Positions 54,110-62,803 of a stretch of DNA of 64,000 bases are shown one piece after another; position 1 is the stretch's first letter; each line of letters opens with the position of its first letter. The notes below the pieces were generated by a model. It did not search any database. It worked only from the letters and a program-made list of their open reading frames with translations, and was not told the origin of the DNA. The DNA comes from Methanolobus profundi (GTDB lineage: Archaea > Halobacteriota > Methanosarcinia > Methanosarcinales > Methanosarcinaceae): assembly GCF_900114835.1 (NCBI RefSeq), contig NZ_FOUJ01000001.1, positions 248,001 to 312,000 on the forward strand. Reading direction: 5' to 3'. The position numbers and the translations under genes are program-made.

Positions 54110-57100
54110 ATGCAACTTCGCACAAAAACGTTATTTGTATTTAGTTTTACTCTTTTTTTCCTTCTTCTGACCTTGCATCTTAGCACAGGCTCTATTATAT
54201 TCAAGAACTTCGAGGATCTTGAGTACAAGGGGGTCACAGACGATGTAGATCAGGCATTGTCCTATATTGATACTTATGGATCACGAAATGCAGATGTAGC
54301 CCAAAGTATTGCCGATAATTTTGGTGACAGGGACCTATCCACTATTAATTATTCAGATGTCCTTTTAAATATCGAGAGTAGTGATATTAAAGATGCAAAT
54401 TTCGATCTGCTAGTTCTAATGGATAGTTCCGGGAACATCGTTTATACTAAAGCTTATGATCGGTTAAGTGATGAAGTGGTTACTTTTCCAGTGGATATGG
54501 AGGAGGCTTTATCAGATAACGGTCCAATGATGTCTTCCTTTGAGAACGGCTACTCTTCTTCAGGTATGGTCGTTCTTTCTGATGGTCCTGTCATTCTTTC
54601 CTCAATACCTATCCACGACACAACAGATAACGGTAATGTGACCGGTATCGTTATAGTTGGAAGTTATTTCGACCATGGATCTGCTGTTTTTTTCACTCAG
54701 GCGCATGGAATACCTCTACAATACCATATACTTCAAGAGCCTTCGATCGACCCTGAAATAGAGAACTTGCTAACATCTATGGCTGAAGAGAAAAGTTCTG
54801 TTTATATCACACCGGTCGATGAATATACTATAAAAGGTTATACTGTAGTCAATGATGTGTATGGGGAACCTGCGATCATTCTGGAAGTTTCCTCATCACG
54901 AACAATATATCAAAAGGCGCAGACAACCTTCGCTTATCTTCTCTACGTCATTATCTTTGCTGGTTTTCTCTATGGTGCGGTAGGTACGGTGTTCCTTGAG
55001 AACTCCATCCTGTCAAGATTATCCATGTTGACAAAGGGCGTAGATTCCATAAAAGGGGACCTTTCCACCTCCAATAAAATAGATATCCTGGGAGATGATG
55101 AGATATCATCTCTTGGTTCAAGTATAAATGACCTTGTTGAAAGACTTGAAGAAAGGGATAGTCTGCTTTTCTCAATAATAGAATCCATGTCAGAAGGTCT
55201 TATAGTATTTGATGAGGACTATAAGATATCACATATCAAATCAAAATTCATCCAGCTCTGGAACATTCCCGGTGAGATCATCGAAGAGCGTGATGGTCTG
55301 AAGCTACTTGGATATCTAAAGAACAGTATGGTCAATTATGAAGAGATGTTGGCACTTTTGAAAGAGTACCATATGACCGACAAAATATCCATTACAATGG
55401 TACATTTCACAGATGGCACTTATTTTGAAGTTCTGGGTTCACCTCTGTTCCAGAACGAGAATGTTGTCGGTAGGATACTAAGTTTCAAGGATGTGACCGA
55501 TAGAGAGAGATCCCAGGCTCTTGCAAAGGAAAAAGAGCATATGTACAGATCACTCTTCGAGCATTCGAACGATGCTATTTTCATTGTAAAGGATGGTATG
55601 ATCCAGGACCTTAATGAAAAGGCACATGATTCTATATGCAGGCCCGGACAGGAGGTAATTGGAAAGTCCTTCTTTGATATATTGGATGAAAAGAACTGGG
55701 CACTTATGCACCAATTGATAGAAGGCGCATTAGCTGATTCCTTCGGCTTAAAGGAGCTTGAGATCGCCTGTCATAATGGTGCTTCAATGGATGCAGAGGT
55801 CAGTGCGACCGTTATTGATGCAGAGGATGGGTTGGTACAACTTATTGTTCGTGATATCACTGAAAGAAAAGAAATTGAAAGGCTCGAAAAAGAAAATAAT
55901 GAAAGGATGGGCCTGATACTTGACAATATCAATTGTGGTGTCATTGTGGTCGACGCTCATACCCATGAGATCGTTGATATAAATCCAACTGCTCTGGATA
56001 TAGTTGATCGTAAAAAGGAAGATGTCATCGGCAGAGCATGTCATAAATTCGTTTGTCCTACTGAGAGGGGTATGTGTCCTATCAGTGACCTTGGGCAGAA
56101 TATTGATAAGTCCGAACGTTTTGTTGTCCGTTCCGATGGAGCAAGAATACCTGTCCTGAAGTCAGTGGAAGTTGTGGAATTGGGTGGACGTGAGCTATTC
56201 ATAGAAAGCTTTGTTGATATAACCAAGATAAAGGATGCAGAGGAAGCACTTCTGGCGGCTAAAGTGCATGCTGAAGCTGCGAACAGGACAAAGAGCGAGT
56301 TCCTTGCCAATATGAGCCATGAACTAAGAACACCTTTAAACTCTGTGATAGGCTTCTCTGACCTGCTGCTTGAGGGTAGTTTTGGTGAACTGAACGCGAA
56401 ACAGGGTCGTTTCATGTCAAATATAGCTGCAAGTGGAAAACATCTTTTGGACCTCATTAATGATATCCTCGATATTTCCAAAGTAGAAGCAGGAAAGATG
56501 GAGCTTTTTTATGAGGTTTTTGATCTTGCTGATATGATATCTGATATCCAGTTGATGATGAGGCCACTTGCAGCAAAGAAGGATATTGTTCTTGACGTGC
56601 AGATGGAAGCAAAGAGCATCTATGTAAAGGCCGATAGAAGCAAGCTGAAACAGGTTCTCTACAATATAATTGGTAATGCAACAAAGTTCACGCCTGAAAA
56701 CGGAAATATCTATGTAAAAGTGTCAACAAATGCTGGCATGCTCAATGTAAGCATACGGGATACCGGGATAGGTATATCCAAAGATGACCAGAATAAACTT
56801 TTCAAGCCATTCGTTCAACTGGACTCATCCAATAATCGTAAGTATGAAGGCACTGGTCTTGGACTTGCTCTTGTAAAGAATCTTATAGAACTTCATGGTG
56901 GCAATATATGGGTAGAAAGTGAACCCGGAAAAGGTTCTACGTTCATATTCACAATTCCTTTGAATATTGATACTAAGGAATTGATCGAACAAGAATATAA
57001 TGAAGCTCAGTCTTCTTATTCTCACGATTCGCTCTTCTCCGAAGATGACCTTGTTATTATCGATCCGCAAGGGTCAACAGGTAATGTGCCTCTTGTGCTG

Positions 57101-57859
57101 GTCGTTGAAGATGATGCAAGATCAAGGGAACTTATAAGCACCATGCTTACAGGATCTGGATATCGTGTGGCACTTGTTGAAGACGGATCAGTAGCTCTTG
57201 AGGCTGTCAAAAAGCTACATCCTTTTGCAATAACACTTGATCTCAATCTGCCTGGAATGGACGGTACAGAGGTCCTGGAGGTTCTGAAGAGCAACGAATC
57301 AACAGCTTCCATTCCAGTACTTGTGTTATCGTCCCTTGGGGAACAGGATGTAGGTATGGTTGTAGGTATTGAAGACCACCTGACAAAGCCTGTGGATGCA
57401 GACCATCTCCTGAATGTGTTATCGAATGTAAAGAGCAGGTCGGGAGTTTCTTCACTGAAGGTCCTCGTCATCGATGACGATCCACTTGTTGTTGAAATGC
57501 TTTCTGAGATGATCAGGTCATATGGTTATGGCGTGATAACTGCCTATGGTGGAAAAGAAGGTATAGAAAAGGCGTTCAATGATAACCCTGATATGTTGGT
57601 AGTAGATCTGATGATGCCAGAGGTAACTGGCTTTGATGTCATATCCACTTTAAAATCGGACCCTCGTACCATTAATATTCCTCTGATCGTCTGTACTGCT
57701 AAGGATATGGATCCTGAGGAACTTGAGATACTCAACAAGAATGTTCATGGTATAGTTCAGAAAGGTTCTCTTACAAAGGATGATCTTCTGAGGATACTTG
57801 GAACAATGGTCTCGAATTCTGATGATGTTTCGCCTGATGCAGAGGAGGAAGTGCAATGA
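54110..57859 (+). CDS. Hybrid histidine kinase: CHASE4-HAMP-PAS3-HisKA-HATPase-REC2
   Basis: In this 1,249-residue protein, TM1 (about 8-27) and TM2 (about 273-297) bracket an extracellular CHASE4-like sensor. HAMP (about 297-350) follows, then three PAS domains (about 350-465, 480-595, 600-715). The third has CHKFVCPTERGMCPI. HisKA H737 lies in NMSHELRTPLN, HATPase_c about 840-955 ends EGTGLGLALV, and two receivers have aspartates D1044 and D1166. Such kinases integrate an outside signal with cytosolic cofactors. Its stop overlaps the next kinase's start (ATGA). Confidence 0.92.
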   Translation: MQLRTKTLFVFSFTLFFLLLTLHLSTGSIIFKNFEDLEYKGVTDDVDQALSYIDTYGSRNADVAQSIADNFGDRDLSTINYSDVLLNIESSDIKDANFDLLVLMDSSGNIVYTKAYDRLSDEVVTFPVDMEEALSDNGPMMSSFENGYSSSGMVVLSDGPVILSSIPIHDTTDNGNVTGIVIVGSYFDHGSAVFFTQAHGIPLQYHILQEPSIDPEIENLLTSMAEEKSSVYITPVDEYTIKGYTVVNDVYGEPAIILEVSSSRTIYQKAQTTFAYLLYVIIFAGFLYGAVGTVFLENSILSRLSMLTKGVDSIKGDLSTSNKIDILGDDEISSLGSSINDLVERLEERDSLLFSIIESMSEGLIVFDEDYKISHIKSKFIQLWNIPGEIIEERDGLKLLGYLKNSMVNYEEMLALLKEYHMTDKISITMVHFTDGTYFEVLGSPLFQNENVVGRILSFKDVTDRERSQALAKEKEHMYRSLFEHSNDAIFIVKDGMIQDLNEKAHDSICRPGQEVIGKSFFDILDEKNWALMHQLIEGALADSFGLKELEIACHNGASMDAEVSATVIDAEDGLVQLIVRDITERKEIERLEKENNERMGLILDNINCGVIVVDAHTHEIVDINPTALDIVDRKKEDVIGRACHKFVCPTERGMCPISDLGQNIDKSERFVVRSDGARIPVLKSVEVVELGGRELFIESFVDITKIKDAEEALLAAKVHAEAANRTKSEFLANMSHELRTPLNSVIGFSDLLLEGSFGELNAKQGRFMSNIAASGKHLLDLINDILDISKVEAGKMELFYEVFDLADMISDIQLMMRPLAAKKDIVLDVQMEAKSIYVKADRSKLKQVLYNIIGNATKFTPENGNIYVKVSTNAGMLNVSIRDTGIGISKDDQNKLFKPFVQLDSSNNRKYEGTGLGLALVKNLIELHGGNIWVESEPGKGSTFIFTIPLNIDTKELIEQEYNEAQSSYSHDSLFSEDDLVIIDPQGSTGNVPLVLVVEDDARSRELISTMLTGSGYRVALVEDGSVALEAVKKLHPFAITLDLNLPGMDGTEVLEVLKSNESTASIPVLVLSSLGEQDVGMVVGIEDHLTKPVDADHLLNVLSNVKSRSGVSSLKVLVIDDDPLVVEMLSEMIRSYGYGVITAYGGKEGIEKAFNDNPDMLVVDLMMPEVTGFDVISTLKSDPRTINIPLIVCTAKDMDPEELEILNKNVHGIVQKGSLTKDDLLRILGTMVSNSDDVSPDAEEEVQ

Positions 57860-60800
57860 AGATAAATAACAGGTCTTTATGTACTGTTTTCATTATCTTT
57901 TTACTTATTTTTCTTTTAAGTGGCTCTGTTCGGTCGGACGATGAGGATACTCTGATCATTGGTGTTCTTGTAGGCGATGATCAGCAAAGGCCATTTGAAC
58001 GTATGAGTGGTATGTCTGAATATCTGTCCTCAGATATTACAGAATTCACATTTGAGATAGTCCCACTGGATTACCATTCAATGGATGAGGAAATTGTAGC
58101 TGGAAATATAGATTTTCTTATAGTGGACCCTGCAACATATGTGATACTTGAGAAGACCCATGGGATAAGCAGTATTGCAACCATGGAAACAATTGCATAC
58201 CTTCCATCTGACTATACACAAAAGGTCTCGGTCCATCAGGTGGGTTCTGTGATCTTCACCAAAGCTGAAAGGACTGATATCGACAATATAGGTGATCTTT
58301 CAGGTCTCTCTCTGCTGGCATTGGAAACTCCTTCCAGCGAAGGGTGGTGGACCACAAGGATGGAACTGGAAGCACATAAGATCGACTATGAAAATGATCT
58401 TGGTACATTGGAGTTCCGAAATGATCCTGAAAGCATCGTTCTTTCTATAGTGGCTGGTGAATTTGATGCTGGTAATGTTCCTTCGGGAATACTTGAGAAA
58501 ATGCACATGGAAGGAAAGATCGATATCAACGATCTAAATGTTCTCCACTCTCAAAGTTATGATAACTACCCGCTGCTTGTAAGTACAGGAGTATATCCCG
58601 GCTGGGTCTTTGCAAAAACACAGCATACTTCTAAATCGATATCAGAAAGGGTTTCTGTATCTCTTTTGAGCATGCCTTTCAATATATCCGGATCAGATAG
58701 TATAGGAGATGTTGCCGGATGGACAGTACCTCAGGATTATACTCCGGTTGAAAACATCCTTTCTGAATTGCAGGTAGGTCCCTTCCAGCCAAAAATAGAC
58801 CCTATAGGTCTGATAATGGAATTCAGATATTTCCTTCTTGGAATATCGTTCTTACTTGTTCTTGCAGGTGCAAGTGTAATTTATGTGAACAACCTCAACT
58901 CAAAACTTGAAAAAGAGATTGCAGCAAAGACAGAGGCTGAAACAATATTGAAAAGAAAACACATGATCGAGAAGACCATGTTCACTATCTCTTCTATGTT
59001 CACATATCCTGGTGATGTTGATGAGGCCATAGATACATCACTAATGGAGATAGGTACTTTGTGCGGTGCTGGCCGATGTTATCTTTTTGTTTTTAATGAA
59101 GATGGAACTCAGATGAGCAATACCCATGAATGGTGTTCTGCCGGAGTTGATCCCCAGAAGGATGAGCTGCAGGATCTACCTTCTGATATGTTCCCATGGT
59201 GGATGGCAAGACTGCAGGATGACCAGATGGTAAATATTTCGGATGTATCTGCCATGCCTCCTGAAGCTTCTGCTGAAAAAGAGATCCTTGAGATGCAGGA
59301 CATAAAGTCTATCCTTGTGCTTCCGGTATTCATTGAAGGTATCCTCGTAGGATTTGTTGGTATTGATGATGTCAATGGAACGAAAGAATGGGAAATGGAT
59401 GATTTTGATACACTTCACATGTTCTCGACCATGATGGCAATGGTCATTAAGCGCAGAAAGATGGAAAAGTCTCTCATGGAAAGTGAACAACACCTTAAGC
59501 GTGTTCTTGAGGGCAGTAATGAAGGGACATGGGATGCTGATATTCAGGAAGACCGTATTGTATTCAATGACAGATATGCTGAGATACTCGGTTATCCAGT
59601 GGATGAGGTCGGCACTTATTATGAGTGGATGAATGAACGTATCCACCCCGATGATGCTCATCATGTTCATGAAAAAATAGAAGCTGTGCACAAAGGGAAT
59701 ACTGAAACTGCTGAATCTGAGTATCGTGTGAGGGGAAAGGACGGTCAATATAGATGGGTATTCAACAAGGGTAAAGTAGTTGAATATTCCAAAGATGGAA
59801 AACCATTGCATATGGCAGGTATCCTTGTAGATATATCTGATCGTAAAGCAGCCGAGGAAGCACTCATTGCTGCAAAGGATGCTGCTGAGGATGCAAGCAG
59901 GATAAAGAGCGAGTTCCTTGCCAATATGAGCCATGAACTGAGAACACCTCTGAACTCTGTGATCGGTTTCTCAGATATCCTTCTTGAAGGGACGTTCGGT
60001 TCACTCAACGATAAGCAAAAAAGATATGTCGGTAATATTTCTAAAAGTGGAAAACACCTGTTGACACTGATCAATGATATCCTCGACCTATCAAAAGTCG
60101 AAGCTGGCAAGATGACCCTTAATATCGAGGAATTTGATGTGGGTGGGTCACTGGATGATATCAGGTCCATAGTCTCTCCTCTTGCGTTAAAGAAGGATAT
60201 TGGACTTGTAGTCGAGCTTGTTCCCGAAACCATTCTTCTGAAAGCTGATAAAGGGAAGTTCAAACAGATCATCTACAATCTTCTGAGCAATGCTATAAAA
60301 TTCACTGATGCTGGTGGCACAGTAGGTATATCCGTCACTGAACAGGACAACCATATACTTGTTAATGTCACAGACACTGGTATAGGTATCACTGAAGAGG
60401 ACCAACAAAAGCTTTTCAAAGCCTTTACACAGATCGATTCCTCAACTTGCAGGGTATATGAGGGGACAGGTCTGGGTCTTGCTCTGGTCAAGAGTTTCAT
60501 AGAACTGCATGGGGGAAGGATCTGGGTCGAAAGTGAATGTGGCAGAGGCTCATCTTTCCTTTTTGAACTCCCTCTTGAGCCTGTTCAGTTCCCCGGGCCG
60601 GAAGAAATAGAAACTGTCATTATGTCTGAAGGATCTTTGGAAGACCGGTCAATAGCTGATCCGGATAAAGTTGATAAGGGACCGCTTGTATTGGTCGTTG
60701 AAGATGAGGTCTCATCTCAGGAGATCCTTGCAATAACATTAAAGAATGCTGGGTACGATGTAAGGTTCGCTTCAGATGGAAAGGAAGCACTTGAACTTGC

Positions 60801-61419
60801 GCGGGAACTTCAACCATTTGCAATAACCCTGGACATAATGATGCCAAAAATAGATGGCTGGGGTGTTCTTAAACAGCTCAAGCATGAAAAGAGGACAGAG
60901 AATATACCGGTTGTGATCGTATCGATCCTCAATGAGAAGGACCTTGGTATTATCTGGGGTGCATTCGATTATATGGTCAAACCAGTTGACAGGGAAGCTC
61001 TTCTTTCTTCACTTGAAAGATTGAGGGAACTGCGTTCTTTTGAACAGGTGAATGTTCTTGTGATCGATGATGAGCCATCTGTAATTGAACTTATGGAATC
61101 TATGCTTTCTAACGAAGGCTATGATATAATGAGCGCTTCCAATGGCAAAGAAGGAATTGAAAGAGCATTGAGCTTCCTTCCTGATGTGATCATACTGGAT
61201 CTTATGATGCCAAAGGTAGACGGTTTCGATGTTATCAGTGAACTGAAGAAGCACCCTGAGACAATTGACATTCCTATAATCGTCTGTACTGCAAAGGACC
61301 TTGAAGCATATGAAAAAGAGCAGCTTGACAGAGATGTATCCTTTGTGATGCAAAAGGGTATATTCAGTAAGCAGGACCTTCTGGGATGTATAAAAAGTCT
61401 TGAAAAACTATCAAAGTAG
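57856..61419 (+). CDS. Hybrid histidine kinase with PhnD-like sensor (TtrS-like) and two receivers
   Basis: This 1,187-residue protein has a signal/TM segment (about 8-25), then a PhnD-type periplasmic-binding domain (about 33-310; GVLVGDDQQRPFERMSGM, VDPATYVILEK, FTKAERTD) outside the cell. TM (about 318-343), a GAF domain (about 370-545), PAS (about 550-665) and HisKA H693 follow, then HATPase_c (EGTGLGLALV) and two receivers with D993 and D1115. PhnD-fused kinases include the tetrathionate sensor TtrS, so an oxidised sulfur or phosphorus anion is a plausible ligand. It is translationally coupled to the preceding kinase. Confidence 0.9.
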   Translation: MKINNRSLCTVFIIFLLIFLLSGSVRSDDEDTLIIGVLVGDDQQRPFERMSGMSEYLSSDITEFTFEIVPLDYHSMDEEIVAGNIDFLIVDPATYVILEKTHGISSIATMETIAYLPSDYTQKVSVHQVGSVIFTKAERTDIDNIGDLSGLSLLALETPSSEGWWTTRMELEAHKIDYENDLGTLEFRNDPESIVLSIVAGEFDAGNVPSGILEKMHMEGKIDINDLNVLHSQSYDNYPLLVSTGVYPGWVFAKTQHTSKSISERVSVSLLSMPFNISGSDSIGDVAGWTVPQDYTPVENILSELQVGPFQPKIDPIGLIMEFRYFLLGISFLLVLAGASVIYVNNLNSKLEKEIAAKTEAETILKRKHMIEKTMFTISSMFTYPGDVDEAIDTSLMEIGTLCGAGRCYLFVFNEDGTQMSNTHEWCSAGVDPQKDELQDLPSDMFPWWMARLQDDQMVNISDVSAMPPEASAEKEILEMQDIKSILVLPVFIEGILVGFVGIDDVNGTKEWEMDDFDTLHMFSTMMAMVIKRRKMEKSLMESEQHLKRVLEGSNEGTWDADIQEDRIVFNDRYAEILGYPVDEVGTYYEWMNERIHPDDAHHVHEKIEAVHKGNTETAESEYRVRGKDGQYRWVFNKGKVVEYSKDGKPLHMAGILVDISDRKAAEEALIAAKDAAEDASRIKSEFLANMSHELRTPLNSVIGFSDILLEGTFGSLNDKQKRYVGNISKSGKHLLTLINDILDLSKVEAGKMTLNIEEFDVGGSLDDIRSIVSPLALKKDIGLVVELVPETILLKADKGKFKQIIYNLLSNAIKFTDAGGTVGISVTEQDNHILVNVTDTGIGITEEDQQKLFKAFTQIDSSTCRVYEGTGLGLALVKSFIELHGGRIWVESECGRGSSFLFELPLEPVQFPGPEEIETVIMSEGSLEDRSIADPDKVDKGPLVLVVEDEVSSQEILAITLKNAGYDVRFASDGKEALELARELQPFAITLDIMMPKIDGWGVLKQLKHEKRTENIPVVIVSILNEKDLGIIWGAFDYMVKPVDREALLSSLERLRELRSFEQVNVLVIDDEPSVIELMESMLSNEGYDIMSASNGKEGIERALSFLPDVIILDLMMPKVDGFDVISELKKHPETIDIPIIVCTAKDLEAYEKEQLDRDVSFVMQKGIFSKQDLLGCIKSLEKLSK

Positions 61420-61468
61420 TTCTCTATAGTAACTATTGGATGAGTTTAGATAAAAAAGAGAACCGGTA

Positions 61469-61957
61469 TCATTCGGGAATGATATTGTCGGTCTGTAGTT
61501 CGAACTGGTCCTCAATGCCGTTCACATTCACGATGTATACTCCTTTCTCAAGTCCGTATACATCAAGTGCAACGGTCTTTTCGAAAGGAACAATAGCTTC
61601 CGTGCACATTGCATCTGCAGGTCTTTTTGTTTGCATCCTGACTGTGAAGAGGTTATTTTCATCATCAAATACAATGTTCTCTTCTTCAAGCTCTGTGCAT
61701 CCGTCCGGTAGATATCCTGTTACTTCCACATGTACCTTGACAGGAAAGGATTCCAGGATCAGCACATCTGTTTCCTCGACAACTGCATCACCATATATGT
61801 ATTCACCGTCAAATGTATCGTCTGTCTCATTGACATTTGTGGTATTATCCGGAACTTCTGGCGGTTCAGCGCATCCAAGGGAGAACGTTGCGATCGTTAC
61901 AATGACGATCGTGAGTAACACCAGGATACCTAACAGAACATTGTTGTTGGATCTCAT
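61469..61957 (-). CDS. Hypothetical lipoprotein
   Basis: The start at 61957 (MRSNNNVLLGILVLL) has GAGGAAG before it; the product is 162 residues. A signal peptide ends in a lipobox TFSLGC, followed by an acidic Asn/Thr/Asp-rich linker and a small beta domain (VKVHVEVTGYLPDGCTELE, then KTVALDVYGLEKGVYIVNV). The two later cysteines may form a disulfide. It should be lipid-anchored outside. I recognise no family; it is convergent with the hybrid kinase, so probably unrelated to it. Confidence 0.7.
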   Translation of the reverse strand: MRSNNNVLLGILVLLTIVIVTIATFSLGCAEPPEVPDNTTNVNETDDTFDGEYIYGDAVVEETDVLILESFPVKVHVEVTGYLPDGCTELEEENIVFDDENNLFTVRMQTKRPADAMCTEAIVPFEKTVALDVYGLEKGVYIVNVNGIEDQFELQTDNIIPE

Positions 61958-62103
61958 ATACTTCCTCTTAAACCCCCTTTGGCACAATGCGTCAGTCTGA
62001 TAAATATCTTCCTGAAACTGCGGATCTGTTCGAAGTTATGGTGTATTTCTCAAAAATGACATTATGATACGCTCTTTAATTGCCCGGCCAGATAATTTGT
62101 CAA

Positions 62104-62748
62104 TCAAAGAATAGAGTTCAATCTCATCTGATACCTTTCAAGTTCTTCGGTCACTCTTTCACTTGACATCTTCCCGGCTCCAAAGATCATATGGGTTTCA
62201 AGTACTTCCATTCCTACGTATTCAAATGTACAATGGCTGATGTATCTCAACAGTTCATTGATATCTCCATGTCTTCCTTCACGGGAATACCAATCTTCTT
62301 CTGCACCAGTACTTATCACCATCATTGCCTTCTTTCCTTTCAGAAGTCCGTTCTCGTAAACTCTGTCCTTTATTGGGCTGAAGGCAAAACCTGCTGCAAA
62401 GGTCCTGTCTATCCATCCTTTCATAATTGCAGGCATTCCGGTGAAGTATATCGGGAAATGGAATATCAGGACATCTGCCCATTTTATCTTCTCCATCTCT
62501 GACATGATATCATCAGAAAAAGTGCCTTCCTTACTTGCTGTGATCTGTTCAAGGAATGGGTTGAACAGGTCCGGGTCCTTGCGTTGCAAAAAATCACTCT
62601 GGTCAAGAGCAGGCTTGAAACCCATGGAATACAGGTCAGAGAGCCTGATCTCATTACCTTTTTCTTCAATGGTCTTAATGGCCATCTCTTTCATTGCAGA
62701 ATTGAACGACCTTGGTTCAGGATGCGCAAAAATGTATAATATATTCAT
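62104..62748 (-). CDS. Flavodoxin-fold NAD(P)H oxidoreductase (MdaB/KefF-like)
   Basis: This 214-residue protein matches the NAD(P)H dehydrogenase (quinone) family: YIFAHPEPRSFNSAMKE at the FMN phosphate site, DLYSMGFKPALDQSDF, then ADVLIFHFPIYFTGMPAIMK and WIDRTFAAGFAF. GGGGAGT precedes the ATG. Such flavoproteins reduce quinones or drugs, or regulate ion channels; the physiological acceptor is unknown. Confidence 0.93.
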   Translation of the reverse strand: MNILYIFAHPEPRSFNSAMKEMAIKTIEEKGNEIRLSDLYSMGFKPALDQSDFLQRKDPDLFNPFLEQITASKEGTFSDDIMSEMEKIKWADVLIFHFPIYFTGMPAIMKGWIDRTFAAGFAFSPIKDRVYENGLLKGKKAMMVISTGAEEDWYSREGRHGDINELLRYISHCTFEYVGMEVLETHMIFGAGKMSSERVTEELERYQMRLNSIL

Positions 62749-62803
62749 AGTACTCCCCTATAGATCATTGATCAGGTAGTACTTATACATTTTTATGGTG
62801 ACG

